DNA of 64,000 nucleotides from an uncultured Clostridia bacterium (GTDB lineage Bacteria > Bacillota > Clostridia > Christensenellales > UBA1242). A program made the translations under genes and the position numbers. Each line of letters opens with the position of its first letter. The stretch's first letter is position 1. Of the stretch, positions 15,816-25,062 are shown piece after piece. The notes beneath the pieces are model-generated. The model did no database searches and was not told where the DNA came from. It worked only from the letters and a program-made list of their open reading frames with translations. Location of the stretch: positions 310,001 to 374,000 of the forward strand of contig CAKVOE010000002.1 in the NCBI GenBank assembly GCA_934778215.1, in the 5' to 3' direction.

Positions 15816-18080
15816 ATGGAAAAAGAAACCGAGCAATTTTTGTTAAGTTTAAATTCAAAATTTGGAGATTGGTATAAGGGCGAAGTAGAGTTGCCATCGC
15901 TAACAAAAACGCTTTACCCTTATAACAGTCTATTTTCGCCTATAAATATTAATGGCGTTTGCATAAAAAACCGAATTGTTATGGGGCCTATGGGAAACAT
16001 AAATATGTGTGACGAAACGGGTCGCCCAAACCAAAAGATGATTTCTTATTTTGAAGAGCGTGCATCGGGTGGGGCAGGGCTTATAACTACGGGGCTAATA
16101 CCAGTTTCGCACAAAATAGACCCTACGGTAACCGAAAAAGATGGTTTAACCTATTTCCCTCGAATAGATAGGTCAAGAACGGTGCTTGCAGGGTGGCGAG
16201 ATGTAGCGTACGCTTGCCACAATCATAATGCAAAGTTATTTATTCAACTAACGGCGGGGCTAGGAAGAGTAGGTAGTCCTGAGTGTTTGGCAAAGTCTTT
16301 AAAGTTTCCCGTTAGTGCGTCAACCAATCCAAACTTTTATATATCACAAATACCATCGTTAAGATTGAGCGACTGCAAAATAAATAAAATTATCAAAAAT
16401 ATGGCGCAGGCTAGTGTAGATGCAAAAGCGTGCGGTATTGATGGCGTCTATCTTCATGGGCATGAGGGTTATTTGATGGAGCAACTTTCAAATAGGGCGT
16501 TTAACAGAAGAAAGGTTGGCGAGTTTAGAAATTGGCAGGCTTTTGGCTTAAAGACGGTAAAAGCGATAAGAAAGCGTGTGGGCGAGCAATATCCAATAAT
16601 GTACCGAATAGATTTGTCTTTGGCTCTTGGTGCTACCTACGGGTCAAGGCTAGATTCCGAAAAGGCATTAAAAAAATTCAAAAATGAAAGGCGTATAACC
16701 GAAACGCTTGAATATATGCAAAATCTTGTAAAAGCAGGAGTAGATGCCTTTGATGTCGACCTTGGGTGTTACGACAACTGGTGGCTCCCACACCCACCAG
16801 CATCTATGCCGGCAGGTTGTTTTTTGGACGTATCAAGATTGGTCAAAAACTTCTTTGATGACAACAATATTAGGTCTAACAGTGGCAAAGATGTTCCCGT
16901 TGTGGCAGTCGGAAAACTGGGTTACCCCGATGTAGCCGAAAAGGCGTTGCAAGACGGGTGGTGTGACATGGTAATGCTTGCAAGACCTCTTCTTGCAGAC
17001 CCACAGTGGCCGAATAAGGCTTTTGCAGGCGAAACGGAAGAAATAACTCCTTGCATAGGTTGTCATGAAGGTTGCATAAATGAATTTGTAAATGGGGGGC
17101 ACCCACAATGTGCGGTAAACCCACGATGCGGGTTTGAGGACCAGTTAAAGGAAGAAATTTTACCCGCTCCAAAAGTTAAAAATTGTTTGGTTATTGGTGC
17201 AGGCCCTAGCGGAATAACCGCAAGCGAAGTTCTAATTAAAAGGGGTCATAAAGTCACCTTAATAGATAAGCAAAAAAAGGTTGCTAGCACGCTAGAAATT
17301 GCTGGCAAACCAAGGTTTAAATTTGAAATATTAAACTACAAAAAGTATCTAGAAAACAAGGTCGCTAATTTAAAGAAAAACCCTAACTTTACACTAAAAC
17401 TTAATACCGAGGCAAAGGTTGCGGACATAACGGGTAAATATGATTGCATAATGGTTGCAACGGGTTCACGAATGGTAAGACCGGGGCTAGAAGATAAAGA
17501 GCTTACAAAAATGGTTTCGGTAGAAGAAGTGCTAAAAAAGCCAGAAATACTAAAAGACGCCACCGATGTTGTTGTGTTAGGTGGAGGCGAAAGCGGGTGT
17601 GAACTTGCATTATACATTAAAGGCGAGTTAAATGTAGATGTAACCGTGGTAGAAGCAGGCAAATACCTAATGGCTACCGCTTGCACCGCAAACAGAGGCC
17701 ATATTTTACACTATATGCAAGAGGAAGGCGTGGTTGTTCATAATTGCTCAAAATTAAAATGTATAAACGATGACGGAACAATTTCGGTGTACAAAAATAT
17801 TGACGATTCTGTTCCAAACCCATACAATACATGGACTCCGGTGTTGCCAGAAAGTGTAAAAAATCCTTTCGAAAAGCCTGTAAAAGAAAAACTAGAAACA
17901 ATACGAGTAGATGCCGACTTTTTAATTTACGCTTATGGGTCTGTTCCTAATGTAGAACTATATAACGAACTTATAAAAGACCATTCGGCAAAAGAAATTT
18001 ATAATATTGGCGACAGTATCCGCCCAGGAAAAATATTCCAAGCGGTAAAAAGCGCCTACAATAAAGCCCTAAAAGTTTAA
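15816..18080 (+). CDS. old yellow enzyme / 2-enoate reductase-like FMN, Fe-S, FAD oxidoreductase
   Basis: A 754-residue enzyme of the NADH:flavin oxidoreductase/2,4-dienoyl-CoA reductase family (FadH, BaiCD and FldZ relatives). An N-terminal extension of about 40 residues precedes the FMN TIM barrel (IVMGPMGNINM; HGHEGYLMEQLSNR near 214; ARPLLADP near 390). A [4Fe-4S] motif follows, with Cys413, Cys416, Cys420 and Cys432 (CIGCHEGC), then the FAD/NAD(P) domain starting at VIGAGPSG near 461, with a second nucleotide motif VVLGGGESG near 587. Family members reduce activated C=C bonds of enoates or dienoyl-CoA, often as anaerobic electron sinks. The substrate cannot be read from the sequence or the neighbours. 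At 754 residues it is longer than FadH or BaiCD (about 640-670). Confidence 0.88.
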   Translation: MEKETEQFLLSLNSKFGDWYKGEVELPSLTKTLYPYNSLFSPININGVCIKNRIVMGPMGNINMCDETGRPNQKMISYFEERASGGAGLITTGLIPVSHKIDPTVTEKDGLTYFPRIDRSRTVLAGWRDVAYACHNHNAKLFIQLTAGLGRVGSPECLAKSLKFPVSASTNPNFYISQIPSLRLSDCKINKIIKNMAQASVDAKACGIDGVYLHGHEGYLMEQLSNRAFNRRKVGEFRNWQAFGLKTVKAIRKRVGEQYPIMYRIDLSLALGATYGSRLDSEKALKKFKNERRITETLEYMQNLVKAGVDAFDVDLGCYDNWWLPHPPASMPAGCFLDVSRLVKNFFDDNNIRSNSGKDVPVVAVGKLGYPDVAEKALQDGWCDMVMLARPLLADPQWPNKAFAGETEEITPCIGCHEGCINEFVNGGHPQCAVNPRCGFEDQLKEEILPAPKVKNCLVIGAGPSGITASEVLIKRGHKVTLIDKQKKVASTLEIAGKPRFKFEILNYKKYLENKVANLKKNPNFTLKLNTEAKVADITGKYDCIMVATGSRMVRPGLEDKELTKMVSVEEVLKKPEILKDATDVVVLGGGESGCELALYIKGELNVDVTVVEAGKYLMATACTANRGHILHYMQEEGVVVHNCSKLKCINDDGTISVYKNIDDSVPNPYNTWTPVLPESVKNPFEKPVKEKLETIRVDADFLIYAYGSVPNVELYNELIKDHSAKEIYNIGDSIRPGKIFQAVKSAYNKALKV

Positions 18081-18114
18081 TATGCAATGGCTTATAAATA
18101 AAAATTTACATAAA

Positions 18115-18153
18115 AAATATCCGCCAAAGGAGCAACTCCATTAGCGGATATTT
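18115..18153. terminator. bidirectional terminator between convergent genes
   Basis: AAATATCCGC (18115-18124) pairs with GCGGATATTT (18144-18153), with an inner GGAG/CTCC helix. T-rich sequence lies on both sides. It serves the flavoprotein gene on the plus strand and the SHOCT gene on the minus strand. Confidence 0.85.
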
Positions 18154-18164
18154 ATTTTTAATTA

Positions 18165-19010
18165 TTAAAAGTCTTTTAAAATTTCTGATCGTTTTGCTTC
18201 GTATTCTTCTTTTGTCAATAAATCCTTTTCGTAAAGGGCTTTTAAGTTTGCAAGTTTTTCTTCTGCACTTTCTTGTTTTTTAATAGGTTCAACCGCTTTT
18301 TGATCGCCTTTGTTGTAGTGGTCGTTTGCAAGGTTAACAACTCTTTTTGCTTCAATTCGCTTAACAACGGCACCAGCAAGTGCAACATAACAAACACATA
18401 AAATAAATGGTACATATAGCACTTTGTTTGCAAGGGTGTCAATGCTGTCGCTAATTGCAAACGAGCCGTCAGAAATTGTAAAACAGCAAACAAAGAAAGT
18501 TACATAAAAGTCAACAAATGCGTGGCTGGCATACATAATAGCCTGTACAGGAATATATGACTTTTGGTATTTTACAATGGTTGAAGCAATGGTAGAAGCC
18601 GTTACAAATTGTATAGAAATTATTGCGCAAGCCTTAAAGAATCTTAACATTCCTTCTAATCGTTTTGTGTTTAGGTCGGTATCATTTGTTACGCTGTCTT
18701 TGCCCATTAGGTAAAGTTGTTGAAATTCAAACACGCAGATAACCCACAAAATACAGCAGGCAATAATTAAGCCAATAAATACCCAACTCAAAACCTTAAA
18801 TTCGTTACGCTCAATGCGTCTAACCCAAGGCGATGCAAGCAAACAGCACCCGCAAATAACACCAATAACGCCAGCGGTAACAAATAGCCCAGATGACAGT
18901 GTAAGTACGCCGGTAAAGCCCAAAACCAAAATGCCAACAACAACAAACACACCAACAATAGCAATGGTTTGCACCAATTTATAAATGTTGTCAATTTTTT
19001 GTTTTTCCAT
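18165..19010 (-). CDS. membrane protein with a C-terminal SHOCT domain
   Basis: A 281-residue protein. Six or so hydrophobic segments occupy residues 15-220. A cytosolic linker follows, and then a C-terminal SHOCT (short C-terminal) domain reading EEKLANLKALYEKDLLTKEE and on to EILKDF. SHOCT domains are usually oligomerisation or targeting modules at protein ends. Two in-frame ATGs are six bases apart; the second (19010) is chosen because it sits about 8 bases after AGGAGA. Function unknown. Confidence 0.8.
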   Translation of the reverse strand: MEKQKIDNIYKLVQTIAIVGVFVVVGILVLGFTGVLTLSSGLFVTAGVIGVICGCCLLASPWVRRIERNEFKVLSWVFIGLIIACCILWVICVFEFQQLYLMGKDSVTNDTDLNTKRLEGMLRFFKACAIISIQFVTASTIASTIVKYQKSYIPVQAIMYASHAFVDFYVTFFVCCFTISDGSFAISDSIDTLANKVLYVPFILCVCYVALAGAVVKRIEAKRVVNLANDHYNKGDQKAVEPIKKQESAEEKLANLKALYEKDLLTKEEYEAKRSEILKDF

Positions 19011-19067
19011 AAACATTTCTCCTAAAATAGTTTCATATTTTTTACAAAAAACTTAATATGTAGATGT

Positions 19068-19097
19068 ATTATACCTTAAAATGTACGACTTTCGCAA
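19068..19097 (-). promoter_or_regulatory. promoter of the SHOCT gene
   Basis: On the minus strand TTGCGA (19097-19092), 18 bases, TATAAT (19073-19068). Confidence 0.6.
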
Positions 19098-19136
19098 CAA
19101 AATAATAACTATGTTTAGAATAAATTTCACATTTTC

Positions 19137-19169
19137 TTTATAAAAAATAAGCGAGAGGGTATCTCTCGC
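19137..19169 (-). terminator. terminator of the zinc-ribbon gene
   Basis: GCGAGAG (19151-19157) pairs with CTCTCGC (19163-19169). On the minus strand it is followed by TTATTTTTTAT. It lies 20 bases past the stop codon at 19189. Confidence 0.8.
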
Positions 19170-19188
19170 CTATTTTAGGTTAAATAAA

Positions 19189-19332
19189 TTATTCCTTTGT
19201 AAATTCGTTGTTAGCACAAGATGGACATGGTGGCATTTTGTCATGTTTTCCAAGGTCTACATGAGTACCGCAGTTGGTACAACTGTAAGTTCCGTATCCT
19301 GGCTTTTCACCTGTTTTTACAATTTTGCTCAT
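19189..19332 (-). CDS. small zinc-ribbon protein, 47 residues
   Basis: The reading frame from the ATG at 19332 (GGAGG eight bases upstream) gives a 47-residue protein with two Cys-X2-Cys knuckles: YSCTNCGTHV near residue 18 and PPCPSCANN near 36. It begins MSKIVKTGEKPGYGTY, the start of a common small zinc-ribbon family in Clostridia. It has its own terminator and lies divergent from the str operon. Four cysteines should bind one Zn2+. The role is unknown; protein or nucleic-acid binding would be typical. It was found by reading the minus strand directly. Confidence 0.8.
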   Translation of the reverse strand: MSKIVKTGEKPGYGTYSCTNCGTHVDLGKHDKMPPCPSCANNEFTKE

Positions 19333-19505
19333 AATTTACCTCCAAATTTTCTAGAGCCATTGATTAATCCGCGGACGAATAATCAACCGCTAATAATAGT
19401 TTGTAAAGTTTCAATCAAAATATGTATGGGCTCAAAAAGTTCTTTTGGTTCGGTTAAAATGCACAAAATTCACAAAAAAAATTTATCAAAAAGCCCCAAA
19501 AGATA

Positions 19506-19534
19506 TTGACAAGGTTTAAGCCGTATGCTACAAT
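19506..19534 (+). promoter_or_regulatory. promoter of the str operon
   Basis: TTGACA (19506-19511), 17 bases, TACAAT (19529-19534), with an extended TG at 19526. It is followed by a leader of about 150 bases with two hairpins (19542-19564 and 19629-19658) before rpsL. No gene is seen from 19333 to here. Confidence 0.9.
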
Positions 19535-19541
19535 ATTGCAC

Positions 19542-19658
19542 AAAGCGTGGTGTTGCCATGCTTTAATATATTGAAAAAATTATATTTAAACTGGTGTGCG
19601 TTTATATTAGTTTTTTGCAATATTAATTGAATCCTCTAATGGGTTGAACAGAGAATTC
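19542..19658 (+). other. structured 5' leader of the str operon mRNA
   Basis: Two hairpins lie in the untranslated leader. AAAGCGTGG (19542-19550) pairs with CCATGCTTT (19556-19564) at the very 5' end of the expected transcript. GAATcCTCT (19629-19637) pairs with AGAGaATTC (19650-19658). Ribosomal-protein operons are often self-regulated through such leaders, for example by S7 in the str operon, but nothing here proves it. Confidence 0.4.
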
Positions 19659-19694
19659 AGCACTTTTAACTTATTAATTAGGAGGTAGAAGTTA

Positions 19695-20066
19695 ATGCCA
19701 ACCACCCAACAGTTGATTAGACATGGCAGAGAAAAACAAACAGTTAAGCCAAAAAGTCCAATCCTAGAAAAGAATCCACAAAAGCGTGGGGTTTGCTTAT
19801 CTGTAACTACAACATCTCCAAAGAAGCCAAACTCAGCATTAAGAAAAATTGCCAGAGTAAGACTATCTAACAAGATGGAAGGTACAGTATATATCCCAGG
19901 CATAGGTCACAACTTGCAGGAGCACTCTGTAGTTTTGATTCGTGGGGGTAGAGTTAAGGATCTTCCTGGTGTTCGTTATCACATCGTTCGTGGTACACTT
20001 GATACAGCAGGGGTTAAAGATCGTAAGCAAGCCAGAAGTAAGTATGGCGCAAAAAGACCTAAATAA
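19695..20066 (+). CDS. rpsL: 30S ribosomal protein S12
   Basis: A 123-residue S12, the decoding-centre protein, full length. The universal segments [10 protein letters not shown] and [20 protein letters not shown] are intact, including the lysines tied to streptomycin response. The TTTP just before PKK reads TTSP here. It is first in the str operon behind its own promoter, with AGGAGG nine bases before the ATG. rpoB and rpoC do not lie directly upstream, as they do in many Bacillota. Confidence 0.97.
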   Translation: MPTTQQLIRHGREKQTVKPKSPILEKNPQKRGVCLSVTTTSPKKPNSALRKIARVRLSNKMEGTVYIPGIGHNLQEHSVVLIRGGRVKDLPGVRYHIVRGTLDTAGVKDRKQARSKYGAKRPK

Positions 20067-20114
20067 TGTAGGTTGAATTCTAAATCAATTCCAAAATATT
20101 AAAGGAGGAAAATC

Positions 20115-20585
20115 ATGTCAAGAAGAAGTCAAGCAGCAGTAAGAGAAGTTTTACCAGATCCAATTTACAACTCAACCGTTGTAACAAAACTAATTAACCA
20201 AATTATGTATGATGGTAAAAGAGAAACTGCTCAGCGTATAGTTTATGGTGCATTTGACACTATTAAAGAAAAGATGAACCAAGACCCAATGGAAGTGTTT
20301 ACAAAAGCACTAGAAAATGTTAAGCCAGTATTAGAAGTAAAGGCAAGACGTGTTGGTGGTGGTACATACCAAGTTCCAATTGAAGTTAGACCTGCTCGTC
20401 GTCAAACTTTGGCAATAAGATGGCTTGTAAATGCTACAAGAGCAAGAAACGAAAAGGGAACAGATGCTAAACTTGCAGCAGAAATTATAGATGCATACAA
20501 CCAAAGCGGTGGTGCCTTCAAAAAGAAGGAAGAAGTTCATCGTATGGCAGAAGCAAACAAGGCATTTGCATCTTACCGTTGGTAA
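20115..20585 (+). CDS. rpsG: 30S ribosomal protein S7
   Basis: A 156-residue S7, the primary 16S rRNA 3'-domain binder and usual autoregulator of this operon. It starts [20 protein letters not shown] and keeps the core [18 protein letters not shown]. Full length. It sits 48 bases after rpsL with AAAGGAGG before the ATG, and 183 bases before fusA. Confidence 0.97.
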   Translation: MSRRSQAAVREVLPDPIYNSTVVTKLINQIMYDGKRETAQRIVYGAFDTIKEKMNQDPMEVFTKALENVKPVLEVKARRVGGGTYQVPIEVRPARRQTLAIRWLVNATRARNEKGTDAKLAAEIIDAYNQSGGAFKKKEEVHRMAEANKAFASYRW

Positions 20586-20768
20586 GAGTATATCTTTGTT
20601 TGAAATTGGTGCAACAATTAAACAAAATTACGCAATTTATGTAAAATCGTTTGCATTTTTATAACTGATTTAATATAATTTGTGTGTTAGCAATGTTTTT
20701 TGCTAATAATTGTCTTTATATTGGCAACAATTTAGGGGCAAACGAAACTATTTAGGAGAATTATATTA

Positions 20769-22841
20769 ATGGCTAGAGATATCGCTTTAGACAAAATTAG
20801 AAATATCGGTATTATGGCGCATATTGATGCTGGTAAAACAACCACATCTGAGCGTATATTGTTCTATACCGGTAAAACACATAAGATTGGCGAAGTTCAT
20901 GATGGTCAAGCAACCATGGACTGGATGGCACAAGAACAAGAACGTGGTATTACCATTACCTCTGCTGCTACCACCTGCGTGTGGAAGAATCATAAGATTA
21001 ACCTTATTGATACCCCAGGTCACGTAGACTTTACCGTAGAAGTAGAAAGAAGTTTAAAGGTTCTAGATGCTGCAATCGAACTTTTCTGCGGTCGTGCAGG
21101 TGTTCAGTCACAATCTGAAACTGTATGGCGTCAAGCAAATAAGTATGGCGTTCCAAGAATTGCATTTGTAAATAAAATGGATAGAGATGGTGCCGACTTT
21201 TTAAATGTCGTTAATCAAATGAACGAAATGCTAAAAGCCAATGCTGTTCCTATTCAACTACCAATTGGTAGTGCCGATACATTTAAGGGTATAGTAGACC
21301 TAGTAGAAATGAAAGCCATCGTTTATGAAGACGAAGAAGGCAAAGTAATGGATTCGGTAGAAATCCCTGCCGATATGGTTGATGAATGTAATGCATGGAG
21401 AGCAAAATTAATAGAAGCAGTTGCAGAACAAGATGACGCTCTATTAGAAAAATATTTTAATGGCGAAGAGCTTACCGTACCAGAAATTAAGTCTGGTATA
21501 AGAAAGGGTGTATTAAGCCTTTCTATGACACCAGTACTTTGCGGTTCAGCACTTTCAAACAAGGGTGTTCAACCACTACTTGATGCCGTTATAGATTATT
21601 TCCCAAGCCCAATCGATATTCCACCTGTAAAAGGACACAATATGGACGGTACTGAGGCTGAAAGACCTGCAAGTGATGATGCTCCACTATCAGGACTTGC
21701 ATTTAAGATTGCAAAAGACCAATTTGGTACATTAACATTCTTTAGAGTATATAGTGGTAAATTAACCGCTGGTTCTTATGTATATAACTCTACCAAAGAC
21801 AAAAAAGAAAGAATTGGTAGAATTGTAAGAATGCACGCTAACAAGAGAACGGAAGAAGAAGAAGTTTATGCTGGTGATATAGTTGCTATCGTTGGCTTAA
21901 AGGATACCACCACAGGTGATACCCTTTGTGACGAAAAGGCTCCAATCATTCTAGAAAAGATGGACTTCCCAGAACCAGTTATTAGTGTTGCGGTAGAACC
22001 AAAAACAAAGGGCGACCAGGAAAAGATGGGTATAGCCCTACAAAAGTTAGCAGAAGAAGACCCTTCATTTAGACGTGCAACAGACGAAGAAACGGGACAA
22101 ACTATCATATCAGGTATGGGTGAATTGCACCTAGACATTATTGTAGATAGAATGAAGCGTGAATATGGCGTAGAATGTAACGTGGGTGCTCCACAAGTAG
22201 CATACCGTGAAACAATCAAAAAGCCAGTTCGTGTAGAAGGCAAGTTTATCCGTCAAAGTGGTGGTAAAGGTCAATACGGACATTGCGTAATTGAAATGAG
22301 CCCATTAGAACCAGGAACTGGTTACCAATTTGAAGATAAGATTGTTGGTGGTGCTATTCCAAAAGAATACATTCCAGCAGTAGATAAGGGTATTCAAGAA
22401 GCAAAGCTAAGCGGTGTTTTGGCTGGCTACGATACAGTAGACTTTAAGGTTTCACTTGTAGATGGTAGTTACCATGATGTCGACTCATCAGAAATGGCGT
22501 TTAAGATTGCCGGTAGTATGGCATTTAAAGAAGGCGCCCAAAAAGCAGACCCTGTTCTACTTGAACCAATTATGAAAGTAGAAATAGAAGTTCCTGACCA
22601 ATATTTAGGTGATGTTATGGGAGACGTTTCAAGAAGACGTGGTAACCTTCAAGGCACAAGCATGAAAGGTTCATCTCAAATCATCAGAGCGGAAATTCCT
22701 ATGAGCGAAATGTTTGGTTACGCAACTGACCTTCGTTCTAATACACAAGGTCGTGGTTCTTTCTCTATGGAACTAAGCCATTATGCCGAAGTTCCAAGAA
22801 ATGTTGCCGAAAAAATTATTGGCGACAGAAAGAAAAATTAA
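20769..22841 (+). CDS. fusA: elongation factor G
   Basis: A 690-residue EF-G, the translocase GTPase. The P-loop is AHIDAGKTT near residue 18, then DTPGHVDF and NKMD motifs, domain II, and the domain IV loop [11 protein letters not shown]. Length and motifs are canonical. It follows rpsG and precedes tuf in the str operon. Confidence 0.97.
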   Translation: MARDIALDKIRNIGIMAHIDAGKTTTSERILFYTGKTHKIGEVHDGQATMDWMAQEQERGITITSAATTCVWKNHKINLIDTPGHVDFTVEVERSLKVLDAAIELFCGRAGVQSQSETVWRQANKYGVPRIAFVNKMDRDGADFLNVVNQMNEMLKANAVPIQLPIGSADTFKGIVDLVEMKAIVYEDEEGKVMDSVEIPADMVDECNAWRAKLIEAVAEQDDALLEKYFNGEELTVPEIKSGIRKGVLSLSMTPVLCGSALSNKGVQPLLDAVIDYFPSPIDIPPVKGHNMDGTEAERPASDDAPLSGLAFKIAKDQFGTLTFFRVYSGKLTAGSYVYNSTKDKKERIGRIVRMHANKRTEEEEVYAGDIVAIVGLKDTTTGDTLCDEKAPIILEKMDFPEPVISVAVEPKTKGDQEKMGIALQKLAEEDPSFRRATDEETGQTIISGMGELHLDIIVDRMKREYGVECNVGAPQVAYRETIKKPVRVEGKFIRQSGGKGQYGHCVIEMSPLEPGTGYQFEDKIVGGAIPKEYIPAVDKGIQEAKLSGVLAGYDTVDFKVSLVDGSYHDVDSSEMAFKIAGSMAFKEGAQKADPVLLEPIMKVEIEVPDQYLGDVMGDVSRRRGNLQGTSMKGSSQIIRAEIPMSEMFGYATDLRSNTQGRGSFSMELSHYAEVPRNVAEKIIGDRKKN

Positions 22842-22901
22842 TTTATTTTAGTTTATATTAAAAATTAATATAATAAAAACAATAGAAAGGAGATTTTAAA
22901 T

Positions 22902-24110
22902 ATGGCAAAAGCTAAATATGACAGCAAAAAGCCTCACGTTAACGTTGGTACAATCGGCCACGTTGACCACGGCAAAACTACCTTAACTGCTGCTATCACC
23001 ATTGTACAAAACCACTTTTTCCCAGGTGCTGGCGAAGCTAAGGACTATGACCAAATTGACTCTACACCAGAAGAACGTCAAAGAGGTATTACAATTAACA
23101 CTGCACACGTAGAATACGAAACTGCAAATCGTCACTACGCACACGTAGACTGCCCAGGACACGCAGACTATGTTAAGAACATGATTACTGGTGCGGCTCA
23201 AATGGACGGTGCTATTCTTGTAGTAGCAGCATCTGATGGTCCTATGCCACAAACTCGTGAACATATCCTACTTGCTCGTCAGGTTGGTGTTCCAAGAATC
23301 GTTGTATTTATGAACAAGTGTGACCAAGTAGACGATCCAGAACTACTTGATTTAGTAGAAATGGAAATCAGAGAAATTCTTAACCAATACAATTTCCCAG
23401 GCGATGATACTCCAATCATTCGTGGTTCAGCACTAAATGCTCTAGAAGCTGCAAAGGCTGGAAAGTGGGACGATCCTGCAATTACTCCAATTAAAGAACT
23501 TATGGACGCAGTAGATACCTTTATTCCAGAACCAGCTCGTGATAAGGACAAGCCTTTCCTAATGCCAATTGAAGACGTATTCACAATCACTGGTCGTGGT
23601 ACTGTTGCAACTGGTAAGGTAGAAAGAGGTGTTCTAAGAATGAACGACCCAGTTGAAATCGTTGGTATCCGTGAAACACAACAAACCGTTGTTACCGGTA
23701 TCGAAATGTTCAGAAAACTACTAGACGAAGCTCTAGCAGGTTATAACGTAGGTGTATTACTTCGTGGTATCCAAAGAACTGATATCGAAAGAGGTCAAGT
23801 ACTTTGCAAACCAGGTTCAATTAACCCACATACCGAATTCACTGGTCAAGTATACGTACTAACCAAGGAAGAAGGTGGTCGTCATACTCCATTCTTCAAC
23901 AACTATCGTCCACAATTCTATTTCAGAACAACTGATGTTACAGGTTCAGTAGAACTTCCAGCAGGTGTAGAAATGGTTATGCCAGGCGATAACGTAACAA
24001 TGGACGTTAAGCTAATCACCCCAATCGCTATCGAAGAAGGACTTCGTTTCGCTATCCGTGAAGGTGGCAGAACAGTAGGTTCAGGCGTAGTTTCTAAGAT
24101 TATTAAGTAA
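22902..24110 (+). CDS. tuf: elongation factor Tu
   Basis: A 402-residue EF-Tu that carries aminoacyl-tRNA to the ribosome. The P-loop is GHVDHGKTT, followed by the switch region [22 protein letters not shown] and NKCD. A stretch around residues 37-46 ([10 protein letters not shown]) replaces the more usual LAEKGGAEF-like sequence, making the protein slightly long. Last gene of the str operon; a strong terminator starts 27 bases after the stop. Codon choice is strongly biased, as expected for a highly expressed gene. Confidence 0.97.
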   Translation: MAKAKYDSKKPHVNVGTIGHVDHGKTTLTAAITIVQNHFFPGAGEAKDYDQIDSTPEERQRGITINTAHVEYETANRHYAHVDCPGHADYVKNMITGAAQMDGAILVVAASDGPMPQTREHILLARQVGVPRIVVFMNKCDQVDDPELLDLVEMEIREILNQYNFPGDDTPIIRGSALNALEAAKAGKWDDPAITPIKELMDAVDTFIPEPARDKDKPFLMPIEDVFTITGRGTVATGKVERGVLRMNDPVEIVGIRETQQTVVTGIEMFRKLLDEALAGYNVGVLLRGIQRTDIERGQVLCKPGSINPHTEFTGQVYVLTKEEGGRHTPFFNNYRPQFYFRTTDVTGSVELPAGVEMVMPGDNVTMDVKLITPIAIEEGLRFAIREGGRTVGSGVVSKIIK

Positions 24111-24136
24111 TTAACGCTTAAAATTTATACGAAGAA

Positions 24137-24161
24137 GGCTCCCATTTGGGAGTCTTTTTTT
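24137..24161 (+). terminator. terminator of the str operon
   Basis: GGCTCCC (24137-24143) pairs with GGGAGTC (24148-24154) around ATTT, followed by seven T. Confidence 0.92.
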
Positions 24162-24211
24162 GTTGCAAAAAAACAACGGGTTTGACCCATGGATTTTTTG
24201 TATAATAAAAC

Positions 24212-24237
24212 AACACCCACAAATAACTGTGGGTGTT
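24212..24237. terminator. second hairpin after the str operon
   Basis: AACACCCACA (24212-24221) pairs with TGTGGGTGTT (24228-24237), a 10-bp stem followed by TTGGTTATTTATAATTTTTT. It may be a back-up terminator for tuf, or may act on minus-strand transcripts. Confidence 0.6.
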
Positions 24238-24287
24238 TTGGTTATTTATAATTTTTTATTAACTTTTTGTTGTGGAGCCAATAAATT

Positions 24288-24340
24288 AATTAATCTACAA
24301 AAATTAGATAGTCAATAGTGTTTTGCGGTGTAGATTAATT
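24288..24340. repeat. 12-bp inverted repeat with 29-base loop
   Basis: AATTAATCTACA (24288-24299) and TGTAGATTAATT (24329-24340) are perfect inverted copies. The structure lies 18 bases beyond the end of the pseudouridine synthase gene and has no clear T run on either strand, so it is not a textbook terminator. Confidence 0.5.
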
Positions 24341-24357
24341 GTTTGGAAAGAGTTAAA

Positions 24358-25059
24358 CTACTTTACTAACAAATATTTTTCTAAATTAAAAAGGTTCCAC
24401 ATTTTTGCTTGTTCGGGTGGGTAGCAAATAAAACGCAGATGGTCTTTTGTAACAGGGTGGTCAAAGGTAAGTTGCACGGCGTAAAGATTTAAAAGTCCTG
24501 TTTTGGCAGATTTACCGCCATATTTTACATCTCCATAAATTGGGGTGCCAAGAGATTTCATTTGAACTCTTGCTTGATGACTTCTGCCGGTAATCAAATT
24601 AATTTGCACCAAACTATAACCATCTTCTTCTTCCAAAACTTCATAGTCAAGTTCTGCACGCTTTGCACCAATTGTGCTTTGGGGAACAATTTCTACCATA
24701 TTGTTCTTTTCGTCTTTTTTTAGGTAATGCACAAGATGTCCTTTTTTTGTTTTAGGAGAGCCAACAACAACGGCAAAATAGGTTTTGTGTACATCGTCTG
24801 TTTTAAATTGCTCACTAAGTCTGCTGGCGGACTTGCTGGTTTTTGCAAAAACCATTACGCCCCCGGTAGGTCTATCTAATCTATGCACCAGCCCGCAATA
24901 GACATTGCCGGGTTTGTTGTACTTTTCTTTTATATATGCCTTTACCATATCTAGCATATTTTCATCGCCCGATGAATCGCCTTGACTTGGTATATTCTGT
25001 GGCTTTTCTACGACAATAATTTGATTGTCTTCAAATAAAATATTAAAATTGTTTTCCAT
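24358..25059 (-). CDS. RluA-family pseudouridine synthase
   Basis: A 233-residue RluA-type enzyme that isomerises uridine to pseudouridine in rRNA or tRNA. The catalytic motif VHRLDRPTGGVMVFAKT holds the active aspartate near residue 66. LVQINLITGRSHQARVQM and the C-terminal LRFICYPP block are also typical. There is no N-terminal S4 domain, so it resembles the short RluA/YlyB-like subgroup; the exact target base cannot be told. It is the last gene of a three-gene minus-strand operon, three bases after the methyltransferase gene. Confidence 0.9.
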   Translation of the reverse strand: MENNFNILFEDNQIIVVEKPQNIPSQGDSSGDENMLDMVKAYIKEKYNKPGNVYCGLVHRLDRPTGGVMVFAKTSKSASRLSEQFKTDDVHKTYFAVVVGSPKTKKGHLVHYLKKDEKNNMVEIVPQSTIGAKRAELDYEVLEEEDGYSLVQINLITGRSHQARVQMKSLGTPIYGDVKYGGKSAKTGLLNLYAVQLTFDHPVTKDHLRFICYPPEQAKMWNLFNLEKYLLVK

Positions 25060-25062
25060 TTG

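Noticed and set aside
19243..19509. Plus-strand open frame of 88 codons
   Set aside because: It lies opposite the zinc-ribbon gene at 19189-19332, which has a ribosome binding site, cysteine motifs and a terminator.
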